A DNA stretch of 12,506 bases from Candidatus Nitrosopumilus sp. (GTDB lineage Archaea > Thermoproteota > Nitrososphaeria > Nitrososphaerales > Nitrosopumilaceae), in contig JAOTUX010000013.1 of assembly GCA_029863665.1 (NCBI GenBank), forward strand, positions 1-12,506, read 5' to 3'. Both the position numbers and the translations under genes were made by a program. The notes beneath the pieces are model-generated. The model saw only the letters and a program-made list of their open reading frames with translations, searched no databases and was not told where the DNA came from. Of the stretch, positions 6,226 through 12,506 are shown piece by piece. Every line of letters starts with the position of its first letter. Positions within the stretch are counted from its first letter, which is position 1.

Positions 6226-7044
6226 ATGTCTCTTGAAATTCTAACTTTTAGTTTTATGCATAGGGCATTAATCTCTGGAATTGCTATAGCAATTCTTTGT
6301 TCAATTGTTGGCTTATTCTTGGTTTTGAGACGTTATTCACTATTTGGTGATGCCATAGCACATTCGTCATTTGGTGGAATTGCATTAGGTTTGCTGGCTG
6401 GTGTTTATCCATTATGGACTGCTTATGGTGTTTCAATAGCTAGTGCACTAATTATTACAAAAATCAAGGATAGATACAATATATCTGGAGATGCATCAAT
6501 TGCAGTATTATTATCTTCAGGCATAGCTGTTGGGCTTGTAATAATTGGATTATCAGGTGGGTTCACAATAGATATCTTTAGTTTTCTGTTTGGAAGTATT
6601 CTTCTTGTTAGTATAGATGATACTATTTTGATTTTATCACTAACTGGAGTAATTCTGATTGTAATTTTATTGCTGTATAGACAGATTCTTTATTCTACAT
6701 TTAATGAAGAACAAGCCAAAGTAAGCGGAATTCCTGTAGAAAAAATAAATTATTTGATTGTGTTTATGGCAGGAATAACCGTAGTTACTTCAATTCAACT
6801 TGTTGGTGTATTATTGATTTCAGCTCTGTTTGTAATTCCTAATGTTTCTGCAATAATGTATGGAAAAGGTTTCAAACAAACTGCAATAATTTCTATTAGC
6901 TTTTCTATTTTCTCAGTAGTGGCAGGAATTCTAATTTCATATATTTTTGATATTACTCCTGCTGGAACCATTGTATTATTGGCTATTGGTTTGCTTGCAG
7001 GAACTATGGGAATAAAATCATCCGGACTGCTATCTAAGAATTAA
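6226..7044 (+). CDS. znuB: Metal ABC transporter permease (ZnuB-like)
   Basis: The 272-residue integral membrane protein has roughly eight hydrophobic segments and forms the channel of the transporter. Family features are RRYSLFGDAIAHSSFGGIALG near residues 35-55 (the conserved GDA-x-AH motif), a second cytoplasmic region EEQAKVSGIP (161-170) that fits the coupling site for the ATPase, and VGVLLISALFVIPNVSA (193-209), a hallmark of this permease group. The length is normal (about 260-290). It starts two bases after the ATPase stop. Its 3' end overlaps the convergent 925-residue gene by 11 bases, so their transcripts are complementary there. Confidence 0.93.
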   Translation: MSLEILTFSFMHRALISGIAIAILCSIVGLFLVLRRYSLFGDAIAHSSFGGIALGLLAGVYPLWTAYGVSIASALIITKIKDRYNISGDASIAVLLSSGIAVGLVIIGLSGGFTIDIFSFLFGSILLVSIDDTILILSLTGVILIVILLLYRQILYSTFNEEQAKVSGIPVEKINYLIVFMAGITVVTSIQLVGVLLISALFVIPNVSAIMYGKGFKQTAIISISFSIFSVVAGILISYIFDITPAGTIVLLAIGLLAGTMGIKSSGLLSKN

Positions 7045-9811
7045 TCAGAGAATTTAATCTTCTTTTATCATGAATACTTTTTACATAAAATAATGATGTT
7101 GCAATAACTCCTAATGCAATTAGTGGTGATGCAAGTTCTGTGTATTTTATTTCAGAATCATTTGATGGTTGAATTTGTGAAGTAATTACCGGAATCTCTG
7201 TCATCTTAATAGTTCCAATCTTGTTTGATTGTTGTTCAACAAACCAAATATTGTCATTTCCATCTGATGTCATAAATTGAACAAAAGTTGTTTCAGTTGG
7301 AATTGGAATTTCAATTAAATTATTGTTGTCTGGATCATAAGCTCCTATGCTATCTACTGTATGCTGTGCAAACCAAACATTTCCATATCTATCAAATGTC
7401 ATCCCAAATGGCAATGCATCCTCATTTTGAATTGAAATTTTCTCAAATGTCTCTAAAACTGGGTTAAATTTGGTGATTGCCAAGCCTGTATGTTCTGCAA
7501 TCCATAAATTCCCAATATCGTCAAAAAGTAATGCCTCAGGACTCAGTAGTGGAGGTTCACTTGAAAACTGAGTTATCTGATTATCTTTAGGATCAATGTA
7601 TCCAATTTTTCCTGCACCTGTTGTTGTAAACCATATCTTTCCATCATCATCTATTGCCAATGAAAATGGCAATGATTCCCTTTCTGGCAATACAATTTCT
7701 TTAAACTCGTCAAGTTCTGGAGAATACTTTACAATTCTATCTTTATTGACAATGGTAATCCAAATATTTCCATCAAAGTCTGCTTGAATGGAAAGTGGAG
7801 TATTTTCTGAAATTACAGGATCTAGTTTTGGAATTACTTTGGTTGTAATTACTTTGGTTTGAGGATCAATAAACCCAATTTGATTTCTAGGAGTATCTGT
7901 AAACCAAATTCTTCCTTTGTTATCTTGTGTTAGAAATGTTGTACCTAGTCCATCAAATGAATATGATGTAAATTCTTGTGTATCAAGTGTAAATTCCCAT
8001 AACCGTGGAGCAGATGCATCACTTATCCAAATTGAACCTCTTCCATCATATATGGGAAATAATGGTTTGGCATCTTCTGGTAGTTCATATTCAATAATCT
8101 GTGTTTGAATGTTTTCCAGTCTTGGTTTAACAAGTAAATTCAATAACTTGGATTCATTTGCATTTTCAGTTCTTTGAGCTTCGATTTCTATTAACCATTC
8201 ACCTGAAAACCCAAATGTTAACTCTCCTTGGAATTGAATCGGTTTATCTTCTTCCGGTTTTGTAATTTCCATTGGAATTTCAATTGGAGAAATATTTTTT
8301 GATGGATTTGAGACCTTTACTTTAAGTTGATTTGAGTCGTAGAGAGGTTTACCATCAAAATCACTTATTTTTACAAGAATTGTATTTGTACCACTTGAAA
8401 ATGGTGATATATTAATATCAAATTTTGTATTTTCTGTAAACTCTATAGTCTTAAAACCATAAATGGTTTCTTGAGCATCAACTTTTTGAATTTCACCTGC
8501 AGGTAATGTTCCATTAGTTAGTAAGGCAACAATTCCCAAAAGAATTATCCCTAGCACTGCATCAACTTTAAGTGATCTCTTTAGTTTTTTGTGAACAAAA
8601 ATCTTTCCTGATGAAAAATTTCTTTCTGCATTTTTTTGTACTTTGAACTGGAAAAATCCTCCTAAACCAACCATTATTACTGCAATTATGATTTTGAGAA
8701 TAATTAGTTGACCAAATACTGATTCTGAAATTAATTCTACATCACTTTCTAAGAACCACATCAACGTTGGCCCTGTAATTATTACAATTCCAATTGAAAT
8801 GATAAATGCAATTGAGAATCTTGGAATTAAAACCAAACTCATCTTTTCTCTACTTTTTTCTTTTAGTACAGAAAATGTTGGAAGTAATGTGAAAACAAAA
8901 TAGAAAATTCCTCCTATCCAAACTGCTGCAACTAAATTGTGTATGTAATCTAATACAAGCGCACCCATCTCTTCACTTGCTGCACCATGTCCAATCATAC
9001 TTGTGGTTGCAATCAATACCAAAGATACTACAAGCATTGGAATTTGATTTTTTCTTGATAATGATTTCCTTCTATCCATTCCAAACCAAATTCCTAACAA
9101 AACTATTGTAATGATCATCCTTGCAAGCCAAATCATTCCAAAGTATGTTTGAACAACATCAATTGGGGATGCTTCTAATCTGACTGTCTGAATTGCAATC
9201 ATCAAAATATCAGACACAAAAACAAGTATCAATCCAATTCCTGTGACTGACATAAATTTCCCATGATGGATATTTTCTATTTTTTCTAATTCTTCTTTGA
9301 TTATCTGCTTGTTTTGTGTTCCCCAAATTATGAGAGATGCGATTACTGCCCCTAAAACAATTGTTTGACCTACAAGTCCTGGAAATCTTGCTCCAGCTTC
9401 AGGCAAAAATACAAGTTCTGTTGGCCCTTCATCTAACGGAGTATCAATTATGGCATTTCCTACTGCAAACAAGAATGCATCTGGAACAAGATGTCCGTCG
9501 ACTTTAGAGAGAACTTTGGTTGATGCTGTATATACCCCATCTTCTAGTGGAGGAGTTGTAATAATTAAAGATAATTCATTTTCATAGTAACTTGTATCTT
9601 TGTTATCAATCTGATTTCCATTATTATCAAATATTTTCAGTTCACTAAAATCTATGTCAACTGGTTCAGAAAAAAATACAATTACTTCTGTAGTACCAAC
9701 AGAAGCATTGGATGTAAAACTTGGAATGGTTTTTTCTGTAAAAGGATGTGCATCTGCAAATGGGATTGAAATAAATGATAAAATCAATATCGCAATAAGA
9801 AATTTCTGCAT
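7034..9811 (-). CDS. CopC-CopD fusion with extracellular seven-bladed beta-propeller
   Basis: This 925-residue protein combines several modules. Residues 1-21 are a signal peptide ending ADA, with the mature chain starting His22. Residues 22-118 are a CopC copper-binding domain (FFSEPVDIDF; KVDGH at 103-107); mature N-terminal His and the DGH motif are the Cu(II) ligands in bacterial CopC. Residues 144-433 hold about eight membrane helices of a CopD-type domain, with HNLVAAVWIGGIF at 291-303. Residues 445-565 look like an immunoglobulin-like domain. Residues 588-870 contain seven repeats of the form D-x-x-G-x-[IL]-W-[FI] spaced 40-48 residues, resembling Vgb/NHL-type propellers. A helix (about 894-911) and basic tail end the chain. 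Eight helices put the propeller outside, next to CopC. A copper import or handling role is inferred. Confidence 0.85.
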   Translation of the reverse strand: MQKFLIAILILSFISIPFADAHPFTEKTIPSFTSNASVGTTEVIVFFSEPVDIDFSELKIFDNNGNQIDNKDTSYYENELSLIITTPPLEDGVYTASTKVLSKVDGHLVPDAFLFAVGNAIIDTPLDEGPTELVFLPEAGARFPGLVGQTIVLGAVIASLIIWGTQNKQIIKEELEKIENIHHGKFMSVTGIGLILVFVSDILMIAIQTVRLEASPIDVVQTYFGMIWLARMIITIVLLGIWFGMDRRKSLSRKNQIPMLVVSLVLIATTSMIGHGAASEEMGALVLDYIHNLVAAVWIGGIFYFVFTLLPTFSVLKEKSREKMSLVLIPRFSIAFIISIGIVIITGPTLMWFLESDVELISESVFGQLIILKIIIAVIMVGLGGFFQFKVQKNAERNFSSGKIFVHKKLKRSLKVDAVLGIILLGIVALLTNGTLPAGEIQKVDAQETIYGFKTIEFTENTKFDINISPFSSGTNTILVKISDFDGKPLYDSNQLKVKVSNPSKNISPIEIPMEITKPEEDKPIQFQGELTFGFSGEWLIEIEAQRTENANESKLLNLLVKPRLENIQTQIIEYELPEDAKPLFPIYDGRGSIWISDASAPRLWEFTLDTQEFTSYSFDGLGTTFLTQDNKGRIWFTDTPRNQIGFIDPQTKVITTKVIPKLDPVISENTPLSIQADFDGNIWITIVNKDRIVKYSPELDEFKEIVLPERESLPFSLAIDDDGKIWFTTTGAGKIGYIDPKDNQITQFSSEPPLLSPEALLFDDIGNLWIAEHTGLAITKFNPVLETFEKISIQNEDALPFGMTFDRYGNVWFAQHTVDSIGAYDPDNNNLIEIPIPTETTFVQFMTSDGNDNIWFVEQQSNKIGTIKMTEIPVITSQIQPSNDSEIKYTELASPLIALGVIATSLFYVKSIHDKRRLNSLINS

Positions 9812-9831
9812 TTGATCTTCAAGTCATTATT

Positions 9832-9842
9832 GATAATTTAAA
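9832..9842 (-). promoter_or_regulatory. TATA box for the CopC-CopD fusion gene
   Basis: Read on the reverse strand this is an A+T-rich TTTAAATTATC element centred about 26-27 bases before the ATG at 9811, again predicting a leaderless transcript. It lies in the 78-base gap shared with the divergent gene at 9890. Confidence 0.5.
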
Positions 9843-9889
9843 CAGTTTTCATAGATTCGGTCTTTGTACCAATTCACGTAAAGATAATA

Positions 9890-10543
9890 ATGTGTAATGA
9901 TGAAATGATTGTAGTGAACATAGCACTTTTTGGAATTATTGGATTAATATTTTCAGTTGGGATGATTACGCCATCTTTTGCACACACAACAGTTCACGTA
10001 GAACAATATGAGATTGAAGCCGGATGGGGAATTGAACCCCCTGTTGTAGGTATTAGAAACGATCTTGTCCTAAAAATTATTGAACGTGGAGAAAATGAAG
10101 GAAAATTTACTGGAATTACTAGTGTTTTCAAAAGCGTTGATGCTACTGTAATGTTTGGAGGTGCATCTAAAAAAATTAATGTTAACTCTGATCCAAGACC
10201 AGGATACTATTTTTCTCCAATAATTCCTACTAAAACAGGAACATACACTATAGAACTAAAAGGAAAAATTAATGGAACTCCAATTGATGTAAAAATTCCA
10301 GTTGAAGATGTAGAACCTACTGCTATCTTAGATTTTCCTCCTTCTAGTAGTGAAGGGACTGCGGATGTAGCTGCTCTAAAAAATGCCATCTCCTCTCTTC
10401 AGAAAGATATTTCAAACCTAAAATCTGGTGAAACTTCTATACAATCTAATGATGGAATTGCTTATGACTTTGCAATATTTGGATTGTCAATCGCAACAGC
10501 AGCTATAGTCTTAGCAATAATTGCTTTAATAAAAAGAAAATAG
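9890..10543 (+). CDS. Exported, C-terminally anchored protein next to copper genes
   Basis: The 217-residue product has an N-terminal hydrophobic helix (about 7-31) and a likely cleavage after SFA, leaving a mature chain beginning HTTVHVEQYEIEAGWG. A beta-rich domain (32-145) contains GTYTIELKG, reminiscent of FixH/YtkA-like or CopC-like folds. A short helical, heptad-like segment (158-178), a linker and a C-terminal membrane helix (192-214) with basic tail IKRK follow. It thus appears fixed in the membrane with its domain outside. It is divergent from the CopC-CopD fusion and converges on the cupredoxin gene. Mature N-terminal His plus His36 suggests metal binding, but no family is certain. 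ATG 9890 is taken as start; ATG 9905 is an alternative and would shorten only the N-terminal region. Confidence 0.75.
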   Translation: MCNDEMIVVNIALFGIIGLIFSVGMITPSFAHTTVHVEQYEIEAGWGIEPPVVGIRNDLVLKIIERGENEGKFTGITSVFKSVDATVMFGGASKKINVNSDPRPGYYFSPIIPTKTGTYTIELKGKINGTPIDVKIPVEDVEPTAILDFPPSSSEGTADVAALKNAISSLQKDISNLKSGETSIQSNDGIAYDFAIFGLSIATAAIVLAIIALIKRK

Positions 10544-10552
10544 AAAAGAGAA
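10526..10552 (-). terminator. T-rich terminator of the cupredoxin gene
   Basis: On the reverse strand the bases just after the stop of the gene at 10557 read as a pyrimidine-rich tract with several T runs. This is a typical archaeal terminator, and it overlaps the last codons of the convergent gene. Confidence 0.55.
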
Positions 10553-10556
10553 ATTC

Positions 10557-11441
10557 CTAAAATCTTGGAACAACTCTAGATTTTGCAGTTACTGCAACGA
10601 TGCTTATGATTGCAACAGCTAGTACCATCATTGCAATTGTTCCAAATTCTGGGACAACATTTGAGAATACTACTTCATCACCAATTGGTCCTGTTTTAGG
10701 ATCATCAACACCATAACCTTGGAAGGTAATGTTGATGTCTACTGGGTCAGAAGAACTAAGTGTTGCTGTTGTATGCATACCTGTGCCATCATGATGATGT
10801 GCACCTTCATCGTTCAATACTTCTTCACCGTTTTGTGTAACCATAATGTCATGGTTTACATGTTCTGCACCTTCAAATACAATGGAAATTTCCATCATCT
10901 CACCTGCAGTTGGTGTTGAAGTCCATACTGAAACCATTGTACCATCAGATAACATTCCGGTAGCGGTTGCATCACCTTCTGACGTTTGCATATCGACACC
11001 TTTGTCGTCACCATGATCGTCCATTTGATCGTCTTCAGCTTCTACTTCTTGTACTATGAGCACTCCTTGCATCCAAGGATGGAGCATACAGAAGTAAGGG
11101 AATTCACCTACATTCTCTGGAGTGTACTCATATGATTGATCTGGTTGCAACATTCCGGTATCAAACTCGGAACCTGCATCGTCATCTGACAAAGATCCTG
11201 ACGTGTATGTGTGTATTCCATTGTCTGTGTTTGAGAATATCACAACTCCGCCAACATCGACTGTCGCAGTACTTGGAATGTAACATCCGTCCTCAGTCTC
11301 CTCACAGCCTGGTACGCTAGAGCCTGCTGCTGGTACGATTGTAACTTCTGGATGATCTGCAGCTGCAGCTGGTGCTAGTGCACCGATTCCTGCTACAAGA
11401 GCAAATAATACGAAGAAAGAACTAATTGCTTTAGTCTTCAT
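10557..11441 (-). CDS. Plastocyanin-like blue copper protein with PEFG-CTERM anchor
   Basis: This 294-residue protein is exported (signal peptide about 1-28). Residues 30-132 form a cupredoxin domain with a type 1 copper set: His77 in GIHTYTSG, Cys118 and His121 in FPYFCMLHPW, and Met124. Cys46 and Cys53 may form a small disulfide loop. A very acidic linker (132-148) leads to a second beta domain (about 155-260) with His-rich patches (HHHDGTGMH at 215-223). The C-terminus is a PEFG-CTERM signal (PEFG at 264-267, hydrophobic helix, basic tail). It is a candidate extracytoplasmic electron carrier for an ammonia-oxidising chain. Its sequence is visibly richer in G+C than neighbouring genes, which fits strong expression. 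A TATA-like element lies 27 bases upstream. Confidence 0.92.
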   Translation of the reverse strand: MKTKAISSFFVLFALVAGIGALAPAAAADHPEVTIVPAAGSSVPGCEETEDGCYIPSTATVDVGGVVIFSNTDNGIHTYTSGSLSDDDAGSEFDTGMLQPDQSYEYTPENVGEFPYFCMLHPWMQGVLIVQEVEAEDDQMDDHGDDKGVDMQTSEGDATATGMLSDGTMVSVWTSTPTAGEMMEISIVFEGAEHVNHDIMVTQNGEEVLNDEGAHHHDGTGMHTTATLSSSDPVDINITFQGYGVDDPKTGPIGDEVVFSNVVPEFGTIAMMVLAVAIISIVAVTAKSRVVPRF

Positions 11442-11462
11442 TAGATTGATTACTTGTCTGGA

Positions 11463-11472
11463 TACATAAAAA
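11463..11472 (-). promoter_or_regulatory. TATA box for the cupredoxin gene
   Basis: The reverse strand reads GGTTTTTATGTATC around this position, centred about 27 bases before the ATG at 11441. The cupredoxin gene therefore seems to have its own leaderless promoter, independent of the CFI-box gene on the same strand 58 bases upstream. Confidence 0.5.
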
Positions 11473-11499
11473 CCTCTCTAGAAATTCCAGACCTAGAAT

Positions 11500-12312
11500 T
11501 TAATTTCTTCTATATTGGGATAACTTTAGAATTCCAAATAAGGGAATTCCGATATACATTCCAATGTTTAACAAGACTACGGATATTCCATATCCTAACA
11601 TCTCTTGCTCTGAGTCAATATCTACGTAATTCAGTAAAGATAATGATGATAACATTGGAGTTAATAATACTTTCATAATTTCTTTTAATATTGGTTGTTC
11701 TCTTTCCAAATCAGACACGGTTGGCGAAAATGAATAGTAAAATTGGTTAAAAGTAGTCATAAACGCAATTCCTGAATTTGTTTTTAGAATTATATTATCT
11801 CTTAACTCTCTTAGTTGTTGAACTTGTGGTGCCAATTCAGATCCAAACGTTGCAGTTGCAATTAGACATCCTCCATTCTCTGCATTATCTGGTGGAGGTG
11901 TTGTTGGTTGAGCATGAGCTTCTCCTACTAGAATATCAAAAGAAACTGTTTCTGGTGGGATTGGTTGAAATAAAATTCCTTCCACATTAAAGTTCATAGA
12001 ATATACGCCTTCGCCAAGATTAAATTCAATTGGAATTTTTACAGAACCTAATGATGTGTGAGTTAACCTGTCCATTGCAAAAACAGTTTCACCATCTTTT
12101 GAAACAGAAATGGTGTAATCAATATGTTCTTGAATCTTTTGTGTTTGAGGATTGATAAAATCGATATTTATTTTAGTTAAGGTGTTTGGTTCAATTGCAT
12201 CATATGTTAATTTTACATCAAGTGTTCCTTTTTCTGTAGGTAATACCTGTGACTCTGCAAATGCTGGAATAATAAATAATGGAATTAACAACAAAACAAG
12301 TAGAAATTTCAT
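11500..12312 (-). CDS. Secreted CFI-box protein with C-terminal membrane helix
   Basis: Numbering here starts from an upstream ATG at 12333 (277 residues); I prefer the ATG at 12312, codon 8, because a signal peptide (MKFLLVLLLIPLFIIPAFA) begins there. After the signal, a beta-rich domain covers about 28-137 and a Pro/Thr-rich linker 141-151. Residues 155-212 match the CFI-box C-terminal domain: GGCLIATATFGSELAP, then LRELRDNIIL, FYYSFSP and a helix. The single conserved cysteine is Cys156. The tail is hydrophobic (about 222-233 and 245-268) and ends with a basic QYRRN. The CFI-box domain is found on exported proteins of many archaea and bacteria, and its role is not settled; processing or attachment at the cysteine is possible. 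It precedes the cupredoxin gene on the same strand. Confidence 0.82.
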   Translation of the reverse strand: MKFLLVLLLIPLFIIPAFAESQVLPTEKGTLDVKLTYDAIEPNTLTKINIDFINPQTQKIQEHIDYTISVSKDGETVFAMDRLTHTSLGSVKIPIEFNLGEGVYSMNFNVEGILFQPIPPETVSFDILVGEAHAQPTTPPPDNAENGGCLIATATFGSELAPQVQQLRELRDNIILKTNSGIAFMTTFNQFYYSFSPTVSDLEREQPILKEIMKVLLTPMLSSLSLLNYVDIDSEQEMLGYGISVVLLNIGMYIGIPLFGILKLSQYRRN

Positions 12313-12330
12313 ATCTCTGTCCATGTAAAT

Positions 12331-12341
12331 CATAAATAAAA
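12331..12341 (-). promoter_or_regulatory. Possible TATA box for the CFI-box gene
   Basis: The reverse strand reads TTTTATTTATG here, centred about 25 bases before the ATG at 12312. It favours that start codon, although a second A+T-rich element at about 12350-12356 would suit the ATG at 12324. Confidence 0.35.
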
Positions 12342-12393
12342 ATTGTACTCTATTTTACCACAAAAAATTCCCACGCATAGAATCCTATATCAT

Positions 12394-12402
12394 CTTTAAA
12401 TA
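12394..12402 (+). promoter_or_regulatory. TATA box for the gene at the right end
   Basis: CTTTAAATA is centred about 25-27 bases before the GTG/TTG pair at 12422-12427, where the coding frame of the final gene begins. Confidence 0.5.
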
Positions 12403-12421
12403 TGGAATTAATACAATTTTT

Positions 12422-12506
12422 GTGTTGTACAATAAATTCGCATTATCATTTCTGATTGTGAGTGTCTTTACAATTTTTACTGTCGTTCCAAATGCATTTG
12501 GACACG
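12422..12506 (+). CDS. N-terminus of another exported protein (partial)
   Basis: The last 85 bases encode 28 residues in an open frame that runs off the window. They form a clear signal peptide: a short basic start (YNKF), a hydrophobic core (ALSFLIVSVFTIFTVV) and a probable cleavage site after NAFG, before His. There is no in-frame ATG; GTG 12422 or TTG 12425 would be the start, and a TATA box about 25-27 bases upstream supports this. The end (AFGH plus a codon starting with G) resembles the signal junction of the PEFG-CTERM protein at 2767 (VYGHG), so the two may be related surface proteins. Confidence 0.65.
   Translation, partial: MLYNKFALSFLIVSVFTIFTVVPNAFGH

Noticed and set aside
7200..8050. 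Repeated DNA in the propeller region
   Set aside because: The repetition is at protein level (seven divergent blades); I see no near-identical DNA repeats, CRISPR spacing or mobile-element ends.
7596..8108. Two forward open frames inside the propeller region of the CopC-CopD fusion gene
   Set aside because: Both are antisense to the repeated propeller coding sequence and show Ser/Asn/Pro-rich composition without any recognisable domain.
10719..10919. Open forward frame within the cupredoxin gene, rich in Cys and Met
   Set aside because: Its composition arises from the reverse complement of His, Asp and Thr codons in the cupredoxin gene; there is no promoter or domain.
11481..11501. Short inverted repeat AAATTC-N8-GAATTT at the end of the CFI-box gene
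   Set aside because: The stem is six A/T-dominated pairs with no T run after it on the reverse strand apart from the next promoter, so it is not convincing as a terminator.

Overview
The window is A+T-rich and tightly packed, and it looks like chromosome of a marine ammonia-oxidising archaeon (Nitrososphaerota/Thaumarchaeota, Nitrosopumilus-like). The indicators are an A-type ATP synthase operon end, PEFG-CTERM surface proteins, a plastocyanin-like cupredoxin, TATA boxes about 25-29 bases before start codons (leaderless transcripts), and a strong Shine-Dalgarno only inside an operon. The taxonomic call is inference from these families, not from a database match.

Layout. Bases 1-527 hold the end of an ATP synthase operon: the tail of a probable subunit D gene, a 43-residue helical peptide, and the proteolipid subunit gene atpK with its own TATA box. 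Bases 566-1998 hold divergent pyrI and pyrB (aspartate carbamoyltransferase regulatory and catalytic chains) around a very short shared promoter. Bases 2040-4134 hold a stand-alone Lon N-terminal-domain protein with a leaderless TTG start, then a secreted PEFG-CTERM protein. Bases 4131-7044 form a metal-uptake unit: a NikR-like metal-sensing repressor divergent from a ZnuA/ZnuC/ZnuB-type ABC transporter. Bases 7034-12333 are copper- and surface-related: a 925-residue CopC-CopD-beta-propeller fusion, a divergent secreted membrane-anchored protein, a plastocyanin-like PEFG-CTERM protein and a secreted CFI-box protein. The window ends in the first 28 codons of another exported protein.

How the genes fit together. 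The left third is housekeeping (ATP synthesis, pyrimidine synthesis). From about 4.1 kb on, most genes concern divalent metal import or exported copper-type proteins, which fits an organism whose respiratory chain relies on copper proteins. The most unusual items are the CopC-CopD-seven-blade fusion and the recurrence of exported proteins whose predicted mature chain begins with histidine.

No stretch above 300 bases lacks a gene. I saw no tRNA, rRNA, CRISPR array, insertion sequence or attachment site. Two convergent pairs overlap at their stop codons (4131-4134 and 7034-7044).
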